Part shown: positions 53,096 to 64,000 of the stretch, piece after piece
How positions within the stretch are numbered: position 1 is the first letter of the stretch
How the letters are laid out: every line of letters begins with the position of its first letter
Assembly (NCBI RefSeq): GCF_051020955.1
Contig: NC_135022.1
Span: forward strand, 9,388,463-9,452,462
Direction: 5' to 3'
Length of the DNA stretch: 64,000 bases
From: Megalopta genalis
Lineage: Eukaryota > Arthropoda > Insecta > Hymenoptera > Halictidae
Program-made: the position numbers and the translations under genes
Notes under the pieces: model-generated
Told to the model about the DNA's origin: nothing
Database searches by the model: none
Seen by the model: only the letters and a program-made list of their open reading frames with translations

Positions 53096-53911
53096 TTATT
53101 TTTTTCAGAAAAATATAGCATGCTTTCCTTTTTTATGTTTCATAGTATCCGATAGAAAAACTATAAGATTAGGAGTACGGTATATAAATACGTTAAATAT
53201 TTCTATATTTTTTAATAACATAACAATTTCAACATGAAAAGTTACGAACATACGGGAGAAAATTGAAAGATTGAGTTCACCTAAATCAAGTCTATAATTG
53301 TTTAACAAGCTTTTAAACAATATTGTTGCGTTGAGCAACTGTTGTGCACAATTTAATTTGTAATTGTAACTTTTGTTTTCAAGAGAAATAAACACATTTT
53401 CGTTTCAATAGTACATGTATTTATAAAGACGATTCTTCACAAACTCCACATTATTACAAAAATTACAAAACTCAGAGCAGCTTAAGGCTACTTATATTAT
53501 ATTGCAAAGAATACACTTAGAATAAATAATAAAGCTTAATTCATTGTGCGGATAATTACGGTTTCTCTTATCGCAAAATATTTCTTAAGATACAAGTAAC
53601 ACGCTATTTCGCAAAATAAAACGATAACTTCGTGTAAAAGGATCTTACAATATTCTGCCTGTGCTCACTTTAAGGGATGTTCCATTCTGCTTCAAACGTA
53701 TCGAACGTAACAATTGTATCGTCTCTATAAGAAAGAATAACAATGTAATTATTTAAATTAGAATAAACAATTTTCCAATAAAGTCCCCTTAAAAGTTCAA
53801 GTTGTATGAGAAAGCAGAGATTCTATAAAATGTGCACAAGCAAAATACGGTCTACTTTCTTCACACGATATTAATCAAGTAGTCTACATCTATTCCTACA
53901 ACGAAGCTGGT
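51650..53911. other. intergenic, between TMX3 and AHI1
   Basis: The TMX3 promoter should lie near 51,650-52,000. A long AT dinucleotide run is at about 53,060-53,100. The open frames at 51,670-51,891 and 52,755-53,021 resemble nothing and have no splice context. The AHI1 3' UTR is expected just left of 53,912. Confidence 0.5.
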
Positions 53912-56900
53912 TCAAGAAAGATTTTTCTTTCTTCTAGGCAATGGGACGGGCACTTCATTCTCAATAGTAAAAGTCGCGTTGCTGATCACCGAGCTATCGC
54001 TTCCTGGACGTAAATCCTTCACATAATTTTCCATGTCGTTTTCGATCAGATCTTCGCTTTCGATTAATTTGATCGAGCCTTCGTCGCTGTTCCCTTCGAC
54101 GTTATCCTTCTCTACAACATACGTACCGGCACTACCGGAAGAATTCGATGAGTCATTATTGAAATAAGCAGTTTTCAGAAACTCCTTCGGTTTCATTTCT
54201 CTTCCCTCGACTGGAATAATGAAAGAAGACTCCGTGCTTCTCGCTGTACAAGCTTTATTCCGCTGATAATTCGCAGCACTGTCGGAGAAGGTCTTCAGGA
54301 CTTCGTCTTCGTATTCATTGCTCTTCGACACTTTAGCGCTTTGGGATCTCTCTTTCCAATCTCTGGGTTTCCTCGCGGGCTTCGACTCCACGACCTTTCT
54401 CATCGGTTTCACGCTGCTGGTCGTACTCGATTCGACGCACGAATTCGAACAGTCGTCGGCGCTCAAATAAGCAAACGATTTCTTCTTCTCCGCTCTTATC
54501 CTCCTTCTTTCCACGTTCTCGTCTTGTATCGTGAAGATCCCGCCTTTGTTCGCCTCTCGAGTAAACGAAAAGCTCTTCCCGCATTCTATGTCGCCGGAGG
54601 ACCTGGACGTGTTCGATAAAATCCTATCGATTTTCTCGATGATATTGTACAGCCGATTAGCGCTTCGATTCTTCATCGTTTCCTCGGTCTCGTTCAATCG
54701 CATCAGCTTCAATCTCGTGTCCGTGTATTTCGCGTCTTTATCGAACGTTTCGCCGGCGTACGATTTCGCGCTCGCGCCGGATTGCGAATTTCTTTCTTTC
54801 AAAGCGTTGTCCGGCGTGTGAATTCTGCTGCTCGACCGCGATCTCTCCGCGGCCATCGTCGGTGTGTTCACAGCTCTTACAGACGTCTCGCCGACGTTCA
54901 TTCTCGTTCTGCTATCCTCCAGCATTCTCAAGCCTACGTCCTCCGGGTTCGCTTCCTTGTTGAATTTTAGAATTTTCACCGACGCTGGGCTACCGAACGT
55001 CGAGAATACTATCATGTGGTCGTACGGATGATAGTCCACGCATGTCACCGCGCGTAAATTCCGCTCGAAACTGTACTTCGCTACGAGACATCCGGTCTCT
55101 AAGTTCCATGCCTTCAACGTAGAATCCTCGCCCCCGCAAAGAATTAGACCGCCGCACGGAGATATACACGCCACCGATTGTATCCTAAAATGAAAAAAAT
55201 CCTTCGTTGATCGTGTTAATTCGCAATTTGACGTGTTGCTGAACGAAGAACGTACCTTCGATTGTTTACCTCGCTGTATTTCTGCAATACGACACCGGTC
55301 GCCAGATCCAACATCCGTAATCCGTTGTTCCGCGAATGGACGAGCAGCCTAGATTCCAGGGGATGCAAAAGGATGGTGTTAACGATCACGCCGCTGATTT
55401 CTCGGACCTTTATCTTCCGCGAAATCTGCCATTCCTTGCGGCTCGATCTGCTCCGAATTTTCTTCGCCGTCCATAATATTATTACACCAACGCTGTCCGC
55501 GGTCAACAGATTGCTGTTCTTTTGGAAGCACATAGCATTTATAAATCCCTCGTGACCCTCCAGCTCCTGACCGAGATCTCGACCTTTCGATCTTCTGCCA
55601 CGCTTCCAGATGCGAACCGTACGATCGTAGCATCCTGTCGCAACGATCAGAGCGCTTTCCGGATCGAATTTGCCGCAGTACACGTACGAAGGATGCGGCA
55701 TCATCTGTTACATTAATTTCATTAACCAATCTACTACTACAATGTGCGATCGCACGGACACCCTTACTTCCGTGTGTTGCACGATTTGATTCTGCACGTC
55801 CCAAACACGAGCGGTCTGATCCGACGAGACGGAGAGTAGATGGTTATCGTTCTCGGACCAATTCAGAGAGTACACGAAGTTCTTGTGCCCGGAGAATCGT
55901 ACATGAACTTGTTTCGTTTCGATCTAACGACAGCAAAGAAATCTCTGATATAGTTTCGACGAACGATACAAACGAATCTGTAGAAATATTATTTTATACG
56001 TACAGGGTGTCCCAAAAATGTCTAGTCGGGTTCCTCGGATCATTTGAAGCAACTTTTTCCTTTGCGAAAATGTTCTCCGAGGCAGCGTTAACGAGTTATC
56101 AACGAAAAACAGTGACCAATAAGGAATCGAGTACGGCCGACGCGAGGCGGCCCAGCCAACCAGCGCGCGAAGCCCAGTTCCGCTCGTTGTCTCGGTTGCC
56201 TCGCGCCAGCCGAGCTCGCCTCTCATTGGTCACTGTTTTTCGTTGATAACTCGTTAACGGTGCCTCGGAGAACATTTTTGTAAAGGAGAAAGTTGCTTCG
56301 AATGACCCGAGGAATCCGCCAATTTCGGATTGCGAGACATTTTTGGGACAGCCTTTATACGGTCGCGTATGAAAATTGCATCACTAAGAAAGTCCAAAGA
56401 GTAAAATGTCGAAGATTATAGCTTAATCTCGAGATAATGTTTTGCGTTTTTTATCTACAAGGTATAGGATGCTGGAAATTTCACCGAACGAACGAATTCA
56501 GCACTTTCATCGGTGCTGCAATTTCTACACGCGCCGATATATTTCTCCACCTCGTAAACGACCAAAGGATAATTATGTTCTTCCGAGTGACAGCAAGCCA
56601 AGTATTTGCCGTTGTTACTGAAAGCTGCGAAGAAGCATCCGTTCTCGCTGATCTCGGTCTCGAAGGTGATCTCGTTCGGTATTTTGCAAGACTGCGCGGA
56701 CAACCGCGACCACTTCGGCAAATCGATGGAATTCGTCGTGTGGCTTGATACTTTTTGCGGCTCGCTGCGTGCGTCGGATAACGATAACTCGTTCAACGAT
56801 AGTTGCTGATAGAGAACCGGTTCCAATTTCGGCGGATCGATCGACATTATCGTGACGAACAAGCTGCTAGGATATTTCTCTCTGACACTGGATCTCCACC

Positions 56901-59900
56901 ATGTGTACACCTAATAAATCAATGAAAACCTTACAATCCATTTTTATATAACAACGCGCTGTGCATCATAGATATTAGTGATAGCAATATATCTTGTACA
57001 CGCCCAGAGTACGTTACATAAAATTAATCACTTACTTCGCACGCATGAAATCGTTCGAACTTTTTCACGGTTTTGCGACATTTGTACAATTGTAATCGAA
57101 CTTTTCGATCGATGTGAACGACGCTGTTTCTTCCCACGGGTTTCAAGAAGGCCCAAGCAATCTTGTACCAACAACCTTCGTGGCCTGCATGCAACATTTG
57201 TAAAAACATGTCAAAATGAGCTTGCATAATGATGTAACACGGGATGTCGAAGGAAGAATTCATCGAACTGTTTGGGAACGGATAGCAAAATTACGGATAA
57301 AAATGCAAGTGTGTCTAAGAATTGTAATTTTACTTGTTCATATTTAAATGACTCCCTTAATACGACGAAATTCTATTACAAATAATTATACAGCGAATAG
57401 TATAATAGTATGGTAGTTATATATAGTTATATATAATACTAAATATATATAAATATATAATATAATAATAAATATATTATATATAATATATATAAATATA
57501 CTAAATACATATAACTATATATAACATATATATATATACAGGATGTTCCACAATTATTTTAACAGCCGAAAATGAGGGGTAGCTGAGGCCATTTGAAGTA
57601 ACTTTTTCCTTTGCGAAAATGCGATCTGCGGCTTTGTTTACGAGTCATTAACGGAAAACATTGACCAATGAGAGGTGACGGCGCGAAGTTCGAGAGCCCG
57701 CAGCACGAGGCTTTGACAGACGGTCGGGATGGACTCGAGCCGCGTTCGAAGTATTGAACAAATCACGAAGCGAGAACTATCCGGATTTTTTTTTTTACTA
57801 CGTAACAGTGATATTTTTAAGAGAAACGCTGTTCACCTTTACTTTAGAACGTCTGAAGAATATTTACTAATTTTTCGGACCCGAAATAGTAAGTAATTTA
57901 ACCGTGACGGTCATTTTCATTTTCTAGTATGCACAACACCTTGTGCGTAACATATGAAATTTTTAAGCAAGATGTACAGTGAAGATTAACAAAGTACGTA
58001 AATGATATTTTAATTTAAATAATTCCGTGTCGGAATACAGTTCAACGAATGATTCGCAAAGCTAATTTAATAAATAATAATCGTGTTAAAGGACGCAAGG
58101 GATATGTTTGTTAGAGAATTATGAAGAATATTATCAATAACCTTGACATAACCTTGGCATAACCTTGATATGTCAAGGTTAAAGGACGTAAGGGATATGG
58201 TTGTTAGAGAAATATGAAGAATATTATCAATAACTTTGACATAACCTTGACATATGGCTGTTAAAATAATTGTGGAACACCCTGTATATATATATATATA
58301 ATACGATAATAGTTATATATAGTTATTATTATATAACTATTATTAACTATTATTACTAACTATTATTATATAATAGTTATACAGCGAAGTTGTATGTAGT
58401 TCCCAAACTACGATCAATTTTTCTTCGAACAAATCGTGCGAGACAATGTACCGCAACACTTGCCAAATTTATCATAATTAAAGCTAGCCTCGGCGAAGCT
58501 CAACAGGTCGATGATCTCGAACAAGATCACGACCTGATCGTTATCGGTTTTCAGCAACGAATCGAAATTATGCTCGAAGACGATCTCCTCCTCCCACACG
58601 GGCACGATGGACCTGTTCTCTTTGAAATCGAACGTGCTGGTGATTATCGGCTGCAAATAACTGCTGGATCCATTTTTCAAATATTTCCCAGTTTCGGCGT
58701 ACACGATGTGCACCTTCACCATCGGGTGCTTCGTCAAGTAATCGATCTCCAACATGTCCGCTCTATGGATCGTAACGGAAATATACTTGGCGCCATGTTT
58801 CTTTTCCCTCCTCCTCTTCGAATCCTCTTTGGCCACGTCGGAATACGGACTGGTCAGAGAAGAGCTGGAAACATTTTTAAATACTTTCCTTTTCTCGTTC
58901 TCGCTTCTCGAGCCACGACGATCCCCCGATTTTCTGCGATTTACATCGTCACCCTCGGTCGTCGACGGTACAGTTTGGCTAGCATAACCTTGACCATCGA
59001 TAGAACGCTTTTTAGACGTTTCTCTGTTCTTCGCAGAACGTCGATGTTTCGTCGATGTTTCCTCAGAGGACTGATAATTCGATCGAACGGTCACGTTTCT
59101 CAAGGACTGCGATACGTTCGAATTATCGGATCCGTCGTCGTCGTCGCTTTCATCCGAGTTTCCTCTCGCATTTTTCGAAATCGCGCGTTTCCCGCGCTCG
59201 TCGTAACCGTTCTCGTTTCGTGACCGAACTTTCCTCGATGTTTCGTAGCGTTCGAAATTCGAGTTCTCCGACTCGTCTAAGCTTTCGATAGTGACAGCAG
59301 CCGCGTCCGGTATTTCTCTACCGCGCGGCGAAAGTGTCGAGTTATCGAAATGTTCCTTAGCGAACTCCCTCATCTCTATCCTCACATTTTCCCGGCCGTT
59401 GTAATCGGTCTCGATTCGCAGTATTTCCTCGTCGTCCGAGACGAACGCCGCGTTGTCGTAAGCCGAGAACGACGCTTGTTTCGTATCATCCGGGGATCGC
59501 GTCAACGGAAGCTTGTTTTCGGTGGACGACGCCCAGGAACCGCTTCTCGGTTCCGGCAAACGAATTATCGAAGTGTCTTTTGACCAGCGTTTCCGCGGCG
59601 GCTTTTTCAAATCGTCCGTTTGACGTTGCGGTACCCCCCACTTCCCCTTACCGCGCGACTTCCGTTCGGTGGAAGAACACTGGTCGCTGTTCTTCTTGGA
59701 CAATTTTCTTTCTCCTCTCTCGTCCCCTTTCGCCGTCGTCGAATTAACCACCTCTATCGTGTCTATCGAATCGTCGATCTCTATATCGTCGTGCATCTTT
59801 TTGATACTCCGAGTTTGAACCTGACCGAATTTCTGACGGTCGCTCCTCCTGTCGCCGAACGCGTTGGTTTTCGAAAACATTCTGACACCTTCGGTTCTCT

Positions 59901-60279
59901 CGGAGGTTCTGGTACGATCCGAATTCTCGCCGGACTTTTCCGATTTGTATTCTCGGTGAATATCGACGACAACGTTCATCGATTTGGATGCGAACTCGTC
60001 TAGATCCGTGGAGCCTGCGTTGTCGAACCTGTGCACCTCGTTGGTGTCGAATATTTTCACAGCTTTATCTACATTTCTCGGGGTAATCGCTTTATCTACA
60101 GAAACGTGATGCTCGGTTGAAATGTTCGCATCGTTATTTTTCGAATGCGACTTATTATCGTTAATCGCACGCGAATTCATTTCGTCTTGAGGCTGCCGCT
60201 TTTTTCTCCTTGCTAATGTATTTTGTAATCTTAATTCCATGGTTTCGCTATTTAAATTCGAAGCTTGAGTTTTTCTCAT
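53912..60279 (-). CDS. AHI1: jouberin (AHI1 homologue), WD40 ciliary protein
   Basis: In animals AHI1 works at the ciliary transition zone. Six exons, 5' to 3': 60279-58452, 57184-57036, 56910-56551, 55923-55768, 55704-55256, 55184-53912; phases close (1,404 aa). A TAG sits in frame three codons before the ATG, fixing the start. The first ~500 residues are disordered and rich in Arg, Lys, Ser and Asp. The conserved block follows: VTIHRADMLEIDYL, HPMVKVHIVYAETGKYLKNG, VPVWEEEIVFEHNFD, YKIAWAFLKPVG. WD40 repeats cover about residues 700-1,130 (SVSSDQTARVWDV, VATGCYDRTVRIWK, LLTADSVGVIILW, LCGGEDSTLKAWN). The C-terminus is Ser-rich and ends PLPRRKKNLS; the SH3 domain of vertebrate AHI1 is absent. 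Exon 3 uses a weak donor (GAG|gtggag) chosen by alignment to human AHI1. Family A-type elements lie in introns 1 and 3. Confidence 0.93.
56003..56354. mobile_element. family A MITE copy 10 (AHI1 intron 3)
   Basis: TA-CAGGGTGTCCCAAAAATGTC opens it; the right end GGGACAGCC is slightly decayed. A few bases of the left arm are deleted ('tgtctagtcgggttcctcgg'). It lies in the AHI1 intron between 56,551 and 55,923. The palindrome and CCAAT boxes are retained. Confidence 0.85.
57539..58284. mobile_element. longer family A-related element (AHI1 intron 1)
   Basis: It is about 746 bp, flanked by TA, with 29-bp ends: CAGGATGTTCCACAATTATT … AATAATTGTGGAACACCCTG. The left part shares the family A arm ('aactttttcctttgcgaaaatgcgatct', 'gaccaatgagaggtgac'). 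The right part lacks that arm and instead has an internal direct repeat ('ttaaaggacg.aagggatatg' at about 58,086 and 58,180). There is no transposase open frame. Confidence 0.75.
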
Positions 60280-61189
60280 TATCGACTAGGATCAGAGCTC
60301 TTCTTCTTTTTCCTTATTGCGAGGTTACAAAGTACATTATCGAGAGTATACAATCATCTTCCCGAGGTGATACAGAACAAATATCGGAAAGGAAATTATA
60401 TGCGGTTCGGTAATCATTATATTTGATGAAAAGCGTGCTTGTAATACATGTGCTTCTGCGAAAAAAAGGATTTGGTGACAGCAAACAAAACGTACGATTA
60501 TAAGATAATAGTTGTGTGATAATGTGACAGATTTTATAGGGTTTTTTTCTCTTATTTCTTACGCAGAGTCATTCAATATTCGATTCAGTCTTCCCAATTG
60601 CATGGCTACGCTGGATTTCTTAGAGGTTATGTGACACTCGACCGCGTATGGTCCGTACATGTAATACATACTCCCCCTACTCCCCGATCGAATGCACCAC
60701 TCAAAACTATTTCGTTATTTCGTATATGCATATTGTATTTTCATGTGTTGCATGTCTCGTGAAACTTGTTACATTTTTATAACTTTTAGCTTTGATGTTG
60801 AACTGATTTTTAAATGTCATGATTTTAATCAAATTCACGAGAATTTAGAGTTTTTCACTTCTACATGTAAAGCATATCGAATAACGTTGAATAACACAGA
60901 ATTCACGTTGATATCGATAATTAAAAGACGCCAGGTGTTTATATGTGTTTGTTGAAAGGTACGTTACAGTTACAAAGCTCAATTTCTACACACATGTGCA
61001 TACTGTTACGATGCGGGTGTGCATCGATCGATGTAACAATGTGCATACATACTTTTTATAGTTACATTATTGCTTGCACTGAATTTCAACGTAACGAGAT
61101 CGCACAAATTAAAAACTAATGAAATAAAATGGAATAGATTTTATTGGTTTATTTGTAATGAAATAATAATCATTAATAGATTAAGATCT
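60280..61189. other. spacer between AHI1 and DNAI2
   Basis: It contains the AHI1 promoter region and the DNAI2 3' UTR. No X-box was found upstream of AHI1 by eye. The open frame at 60,692-60,955 resembles nothing known. Confidence 0.5.
61140..61153 (-). promoter_or_regulatory. poly(A) signals of DNAI2
   Basis: Two TTTATT on the plus strand (AATAAA on the minus strand) at 61,140-61,145 and 61,148-61,153 lie 37-50 nt past the DNAI2 stop. Confidence 0.6.
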
Positions 61190-63612
61190 TCAATTAGCTA
61201 CACCATTCGTTAGATGTTTGTCATTTAATTCTTCATTATCTTTTTTCGCTTGCCTTGCAATTTCCTAACAAAATTCGGTCAATATTTTAATTTCAGCGCA
61301 ACCTATGACAACAATTTTTACACAAATTTTAATTGTACTCACTGTTTCTATAGCATTCTCGTATTCTTGTTCGCAAATTTTTAATACTGCGTCATGAGTG
61401 TCTGAAATTGAATGTTTTGAATCTAATTTTTCATCGATTTTTGTACCTCCTGTAGAATAATCAATTTCAATATTGGTATTTCGAAGAGATTTCATTTTCA
61501 ATCTCAATTCTCTATTCTTAGCTTCTATCACCTTCTCTCTGCGTGTTTCTCTATCGAGTAGCTGTTCATTTCGATAATATAAATACAACAAAACGATAAA
61601 TATTGGATTTTTCCTGAGATTGATATTCTTCATTTTTTATATAATACCGATTAAACTTACTGTAGTGAACAAAAGCTTGTCATTTTTCTGATTTGTTGTC
61701 AGAGCTTCTGAGAACTCTAGCAAAAATGTTGTTCCTTTTTTATTAGCAACTGCAGCTAATTGTCCTTGTTCGTGAGGTCGTATACATGTTAGAACTTCAT
61801 CGCAAACCTAATGTTTGTTATATTTAGAATATAATATTAATATTAATACTGCAAAAAGTAGCATACCTTTATACTCAAAATAGGAGAATCTTGTTGAAAT
61901 AGTAAGTCCCATACGTCTAAAGTTCCATCCATTTTTATTAAAAAAAATACTGAAAATCTTGTTACACTCCATGCTCCTCCCATTAAGAAATTTCTGTGTC
62001 CACTGAAACATAATGGGAATATCATTTTAGCAAGTGTTATTCATTAGAATAATTATATATTTAAAATTGGAAGATATGTTTACGGTGTCCAAGCGATACA
62101 AGATTCTTTACAATCCTCGGACCATATCCTAGTCGTCCAATCACCAATAGTAATAAAATTTTTCACAAATGTTGGATTCCTTTCCAATCCTATAACAGGC
62201 CCATATTGCGCCTTGAATCTAGTTGCAATCTTTTCACTCGGAGTTTTACCTTTACGATTTCCCGAGATTACTACACCTAATTATAAGAATATATAAGTAT
62301 CTAAGATAAAAATACAAATGAAATATCCAAACCCCTTATTTACCATTTTCTAATCCGCACATGAATCGTGTACCCATCGATGGTTCAAACTGTAATGCAG
62401 AAATTCCAATTGCATTATCGACATTTTGGTCTTCAGGTTTGCATAAATCTATCACTAACGTTTCTGTTGACTTCTGCAATTTCCTAGTATCCCACCACAT
62501 TATCTAAAATTTATATATTTGTTTACCCACACATTTACGCTTTTATTTTATCGCTACATTACCTGACCATCTTTAGAAGCGCTAAAAAATTCTGTACCAG
62601 TTTTAGAATTGATCCACAAAACTTTATTGCATACATCTCTGTGACTAAATTCTATCGGACTTATTTCAACTGGTTCAGATCCCTTTCTGATGTCCCAACA
62701 AGCTACCTGACCGGTTGTTAATCCACTTACTAATACATTGCAATCCTTAGGATTGTATTCCAATGTTAAAATTGGACAGAATGGTTTTAATGACATACAT
62801 GGAGTATTTGGATTTTCTACAGAATTATTAAATTTTTTGTACTAATTTATTTCGAATGATTCCAGTTTAACGTACCTACATCCCAAATATATGACACTGG
62901 ATTATCATTTGCTTTTTTCTTGAAATCGGTGTTACAGTAACTGGCAGCAAAATAATTGCCCTGATCTGGCGACCAAGAAAGATGTGTTATTTGTCTTTTC
63001 ATTGGTAAAACATCTCTATATACATTAACTGTGCGTGAATAGGCTCTCTGCGTTAATGAAACAGGTTCCATGTAACTAAAGTACTGTTCATAAATGTTAC
63101 AAGTGTTGTTTTGTAATATACAATGTTCCATTGGCTAGAAATACTTTGTATTACTGTTAATGTTAACATTAGTGTTACAAACAAAAATGAAGTAAAAAAG
63201 TAAAAGTACAGGTAATAACTGGAGCATGGTGTGAATATACAATTCATCCTTTTCTATTTTACGCTTGTAACGAACTACTTGCTCTGTGTCTTTCACATTT
63301 AAATCTTTTGGCCAGCCACCTTCAGAATGAGACATACCACCATCTTTGAATGTTGCAGTATTTGTATTCACCTAGCAATATTAATAACAAATTACCGTAT
63401 ATATTTATATAAGTTACTGAATTATTTATTACCTTGTGAGCAGAATATGTTTTCCCGCATTGGGTTCCATGAGTTGCAGGATTTACTTGAACATAATTAC
63501 TTGTATATCCCGCATGAGGTGTAACATCTACTAATACATTTTCATGATCTGAAAAGCTACACTGCCCACCAAATTGCAGTCGTTTTTTCGTATAAGCATA
63601 TTGTAAATTCAT
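61190..63612 (-). CDS. DNAI2: dynein axonemal intermediate chain 2
   Basis: A WD-repeat intermediate chain of the outer dynein arm, needed for ciliary or sperm-tail motility. Ten exons, 5' to 3': 63612-63433, 63371-63210, 63134-62876, 62816-62563, 62503-62344, 62276-62084, 62002-61867, 61807-61661, 61561-61343, 61264-61190; phases close (594 aa; human 605). The start MNLQYAYTKKRLQFGGQCSF aligns with the human N-terminus, so I prefer it over an in-frame ATG six codons upstream. Hallmarks: EGGWPKDLN, MEHCILQNN, YIWDVENPNTP, LEYNPKDCNVLVSGLTTGQV, ACWDIRKGS, TGTEFFSASKDGQIMWWDTR, FITIGDWTTRIWSED, KMDGTLDVWDLLFQQ and RETRREKVIEAKNRELRLK. The acidic Glu-rich tail of the human protein is shorter here. 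An X-box lies upstream. Confidence 0.97.
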
Positions 63613-64000
63613 ATTCTTTATATACTTCAATTTAAATTCTGTTTGTCATAAGAGTTAACACTAATTTCTAAGATAAATTTTATATTTGCGTATATTTTTA
63701 AAGAAATTATTTCATTTTCTTAGTCACAAATTAATTAACATCGTGTTTATTTGTATCATTACTTTAAACATGTTCACAATATTATAGAGTATAAGTAATA
63801 GCACTATCAGTATTGCTTAGTTGCTATAGTAACATATGCATTTATATAGGTGTTAGTAGTACACAGTTTTTAGATTAATAAGATGTCTTTAAACTTTTAT
63901 TCATCGATTCTTACTAAAACTGGAATTTTTGGATTTAAACCTTGGTGAAGAATATACATCATTTTATATATCTTTATACATTCTGGCTTTGTAAAGTCAA
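63613..64000. other. DNAI2 upstream region, window edge
   Basis: AT-rich sequence containing the X-box described separately. No other gene is visible before the end of the window. Confidence 0.5.
63820..63833. promoter_or_regulatory. RFX-type X-box upstream of DNAI2
   Basis: GTTGCTATAGTAAC matches the X-box consensus GYTRYYN(1-3)RRHRAC exactly, with a 2-nt spacer. It is near-symmetric and lies 208 nt upstream of the DNAI2 ATG, a usual distance for RFX-controlled ciliary genes. RFX regulation is inference from motif and context. Confidence 0.7.

Overview
This is a eukaryotic nuclear window, most likely from an insect and probably a hymenopteran (ant, bee or wasp). The reasons are short GT-AG introns (many of 60-100 nt), insect-like orthologues of fab1/PIKfyve, PDCD5, TMX3, jouberin/AHI1 and axonemal dynein intermediate chain 2, and non-coding DNA that is rich in CpG and broken up by AT-rich microsatellites. 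The order-level assignment is inference. Most long open frames in the non-coding parts are readings of transposon palindromes or microsatellites.

Layout. 1-18,239: mostly repeat-rich non-coding DNA, ending in the last two recognisable exons of an unidentified plus-strand gene (14,017-14,110 and 18,088-18,239). 21,786-29,165 (minus): complete fab1/PIKfyve, 14 coding exons, 2,037 codons before the stop. 29,166-32,133: intergenic. 32,134-45,922 (plus): a SAXO/MAP6-family microtubule-associated gene with a putative tiny first coding exon, a long repeat-filled first intron that holds a tRNA-Leu(AAG) on the other strand, and six well-supported exons. 47,310-48,151 (plus): PDCD5, four exons. 49,249-51,649 (minus): TMX3, ten exons. 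53,912-60,279 (minus): AHI1/jouberin, six exons. 61,190-63,612 (minus): DNAI2, ten exons. I rebuilt exon borders by hand from splice signals, phase continuity and remembered family similarity; every multi-exon model closes in frame.

Three of the six identified protein genes (SAXO-like, AHI1, DNAI2) belong to ciliary or axonemal biology and lie within the right-hand 32 kb. A textbook RFX X-box sits about 210 bp upstream of DNAI2. Fab1 acts on endosomal phosphoinositides, TMX3 in ER oxidative folding, and PDCD5 in apoptosis and chaperonin-linked functions.

The most striking non-genic content is a set of palindromic non-autonomous DNA transposons. Family A (about 365 bp, ends CAGGGTGTCCC, TA target) has about ten copies plus a longer relative with 29-bp ends; its arms carry CCAAT boxes matching the NF-Y consensus. 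Family B (about 210 bp, ends TACAGTAATGTCTCCC) includes three copies in tandem. A piggyBac-like family is flanked by TTAA. A 107-bp element is flanked by AAAT. Two oppositely oriented arrays of a 44-bp unit built on the perfect palindrome GACGAGTATACTCGTC bracket 6.0-9.8 kb. I found no evidence of a complete transposase gene or of a clearly new protein system.
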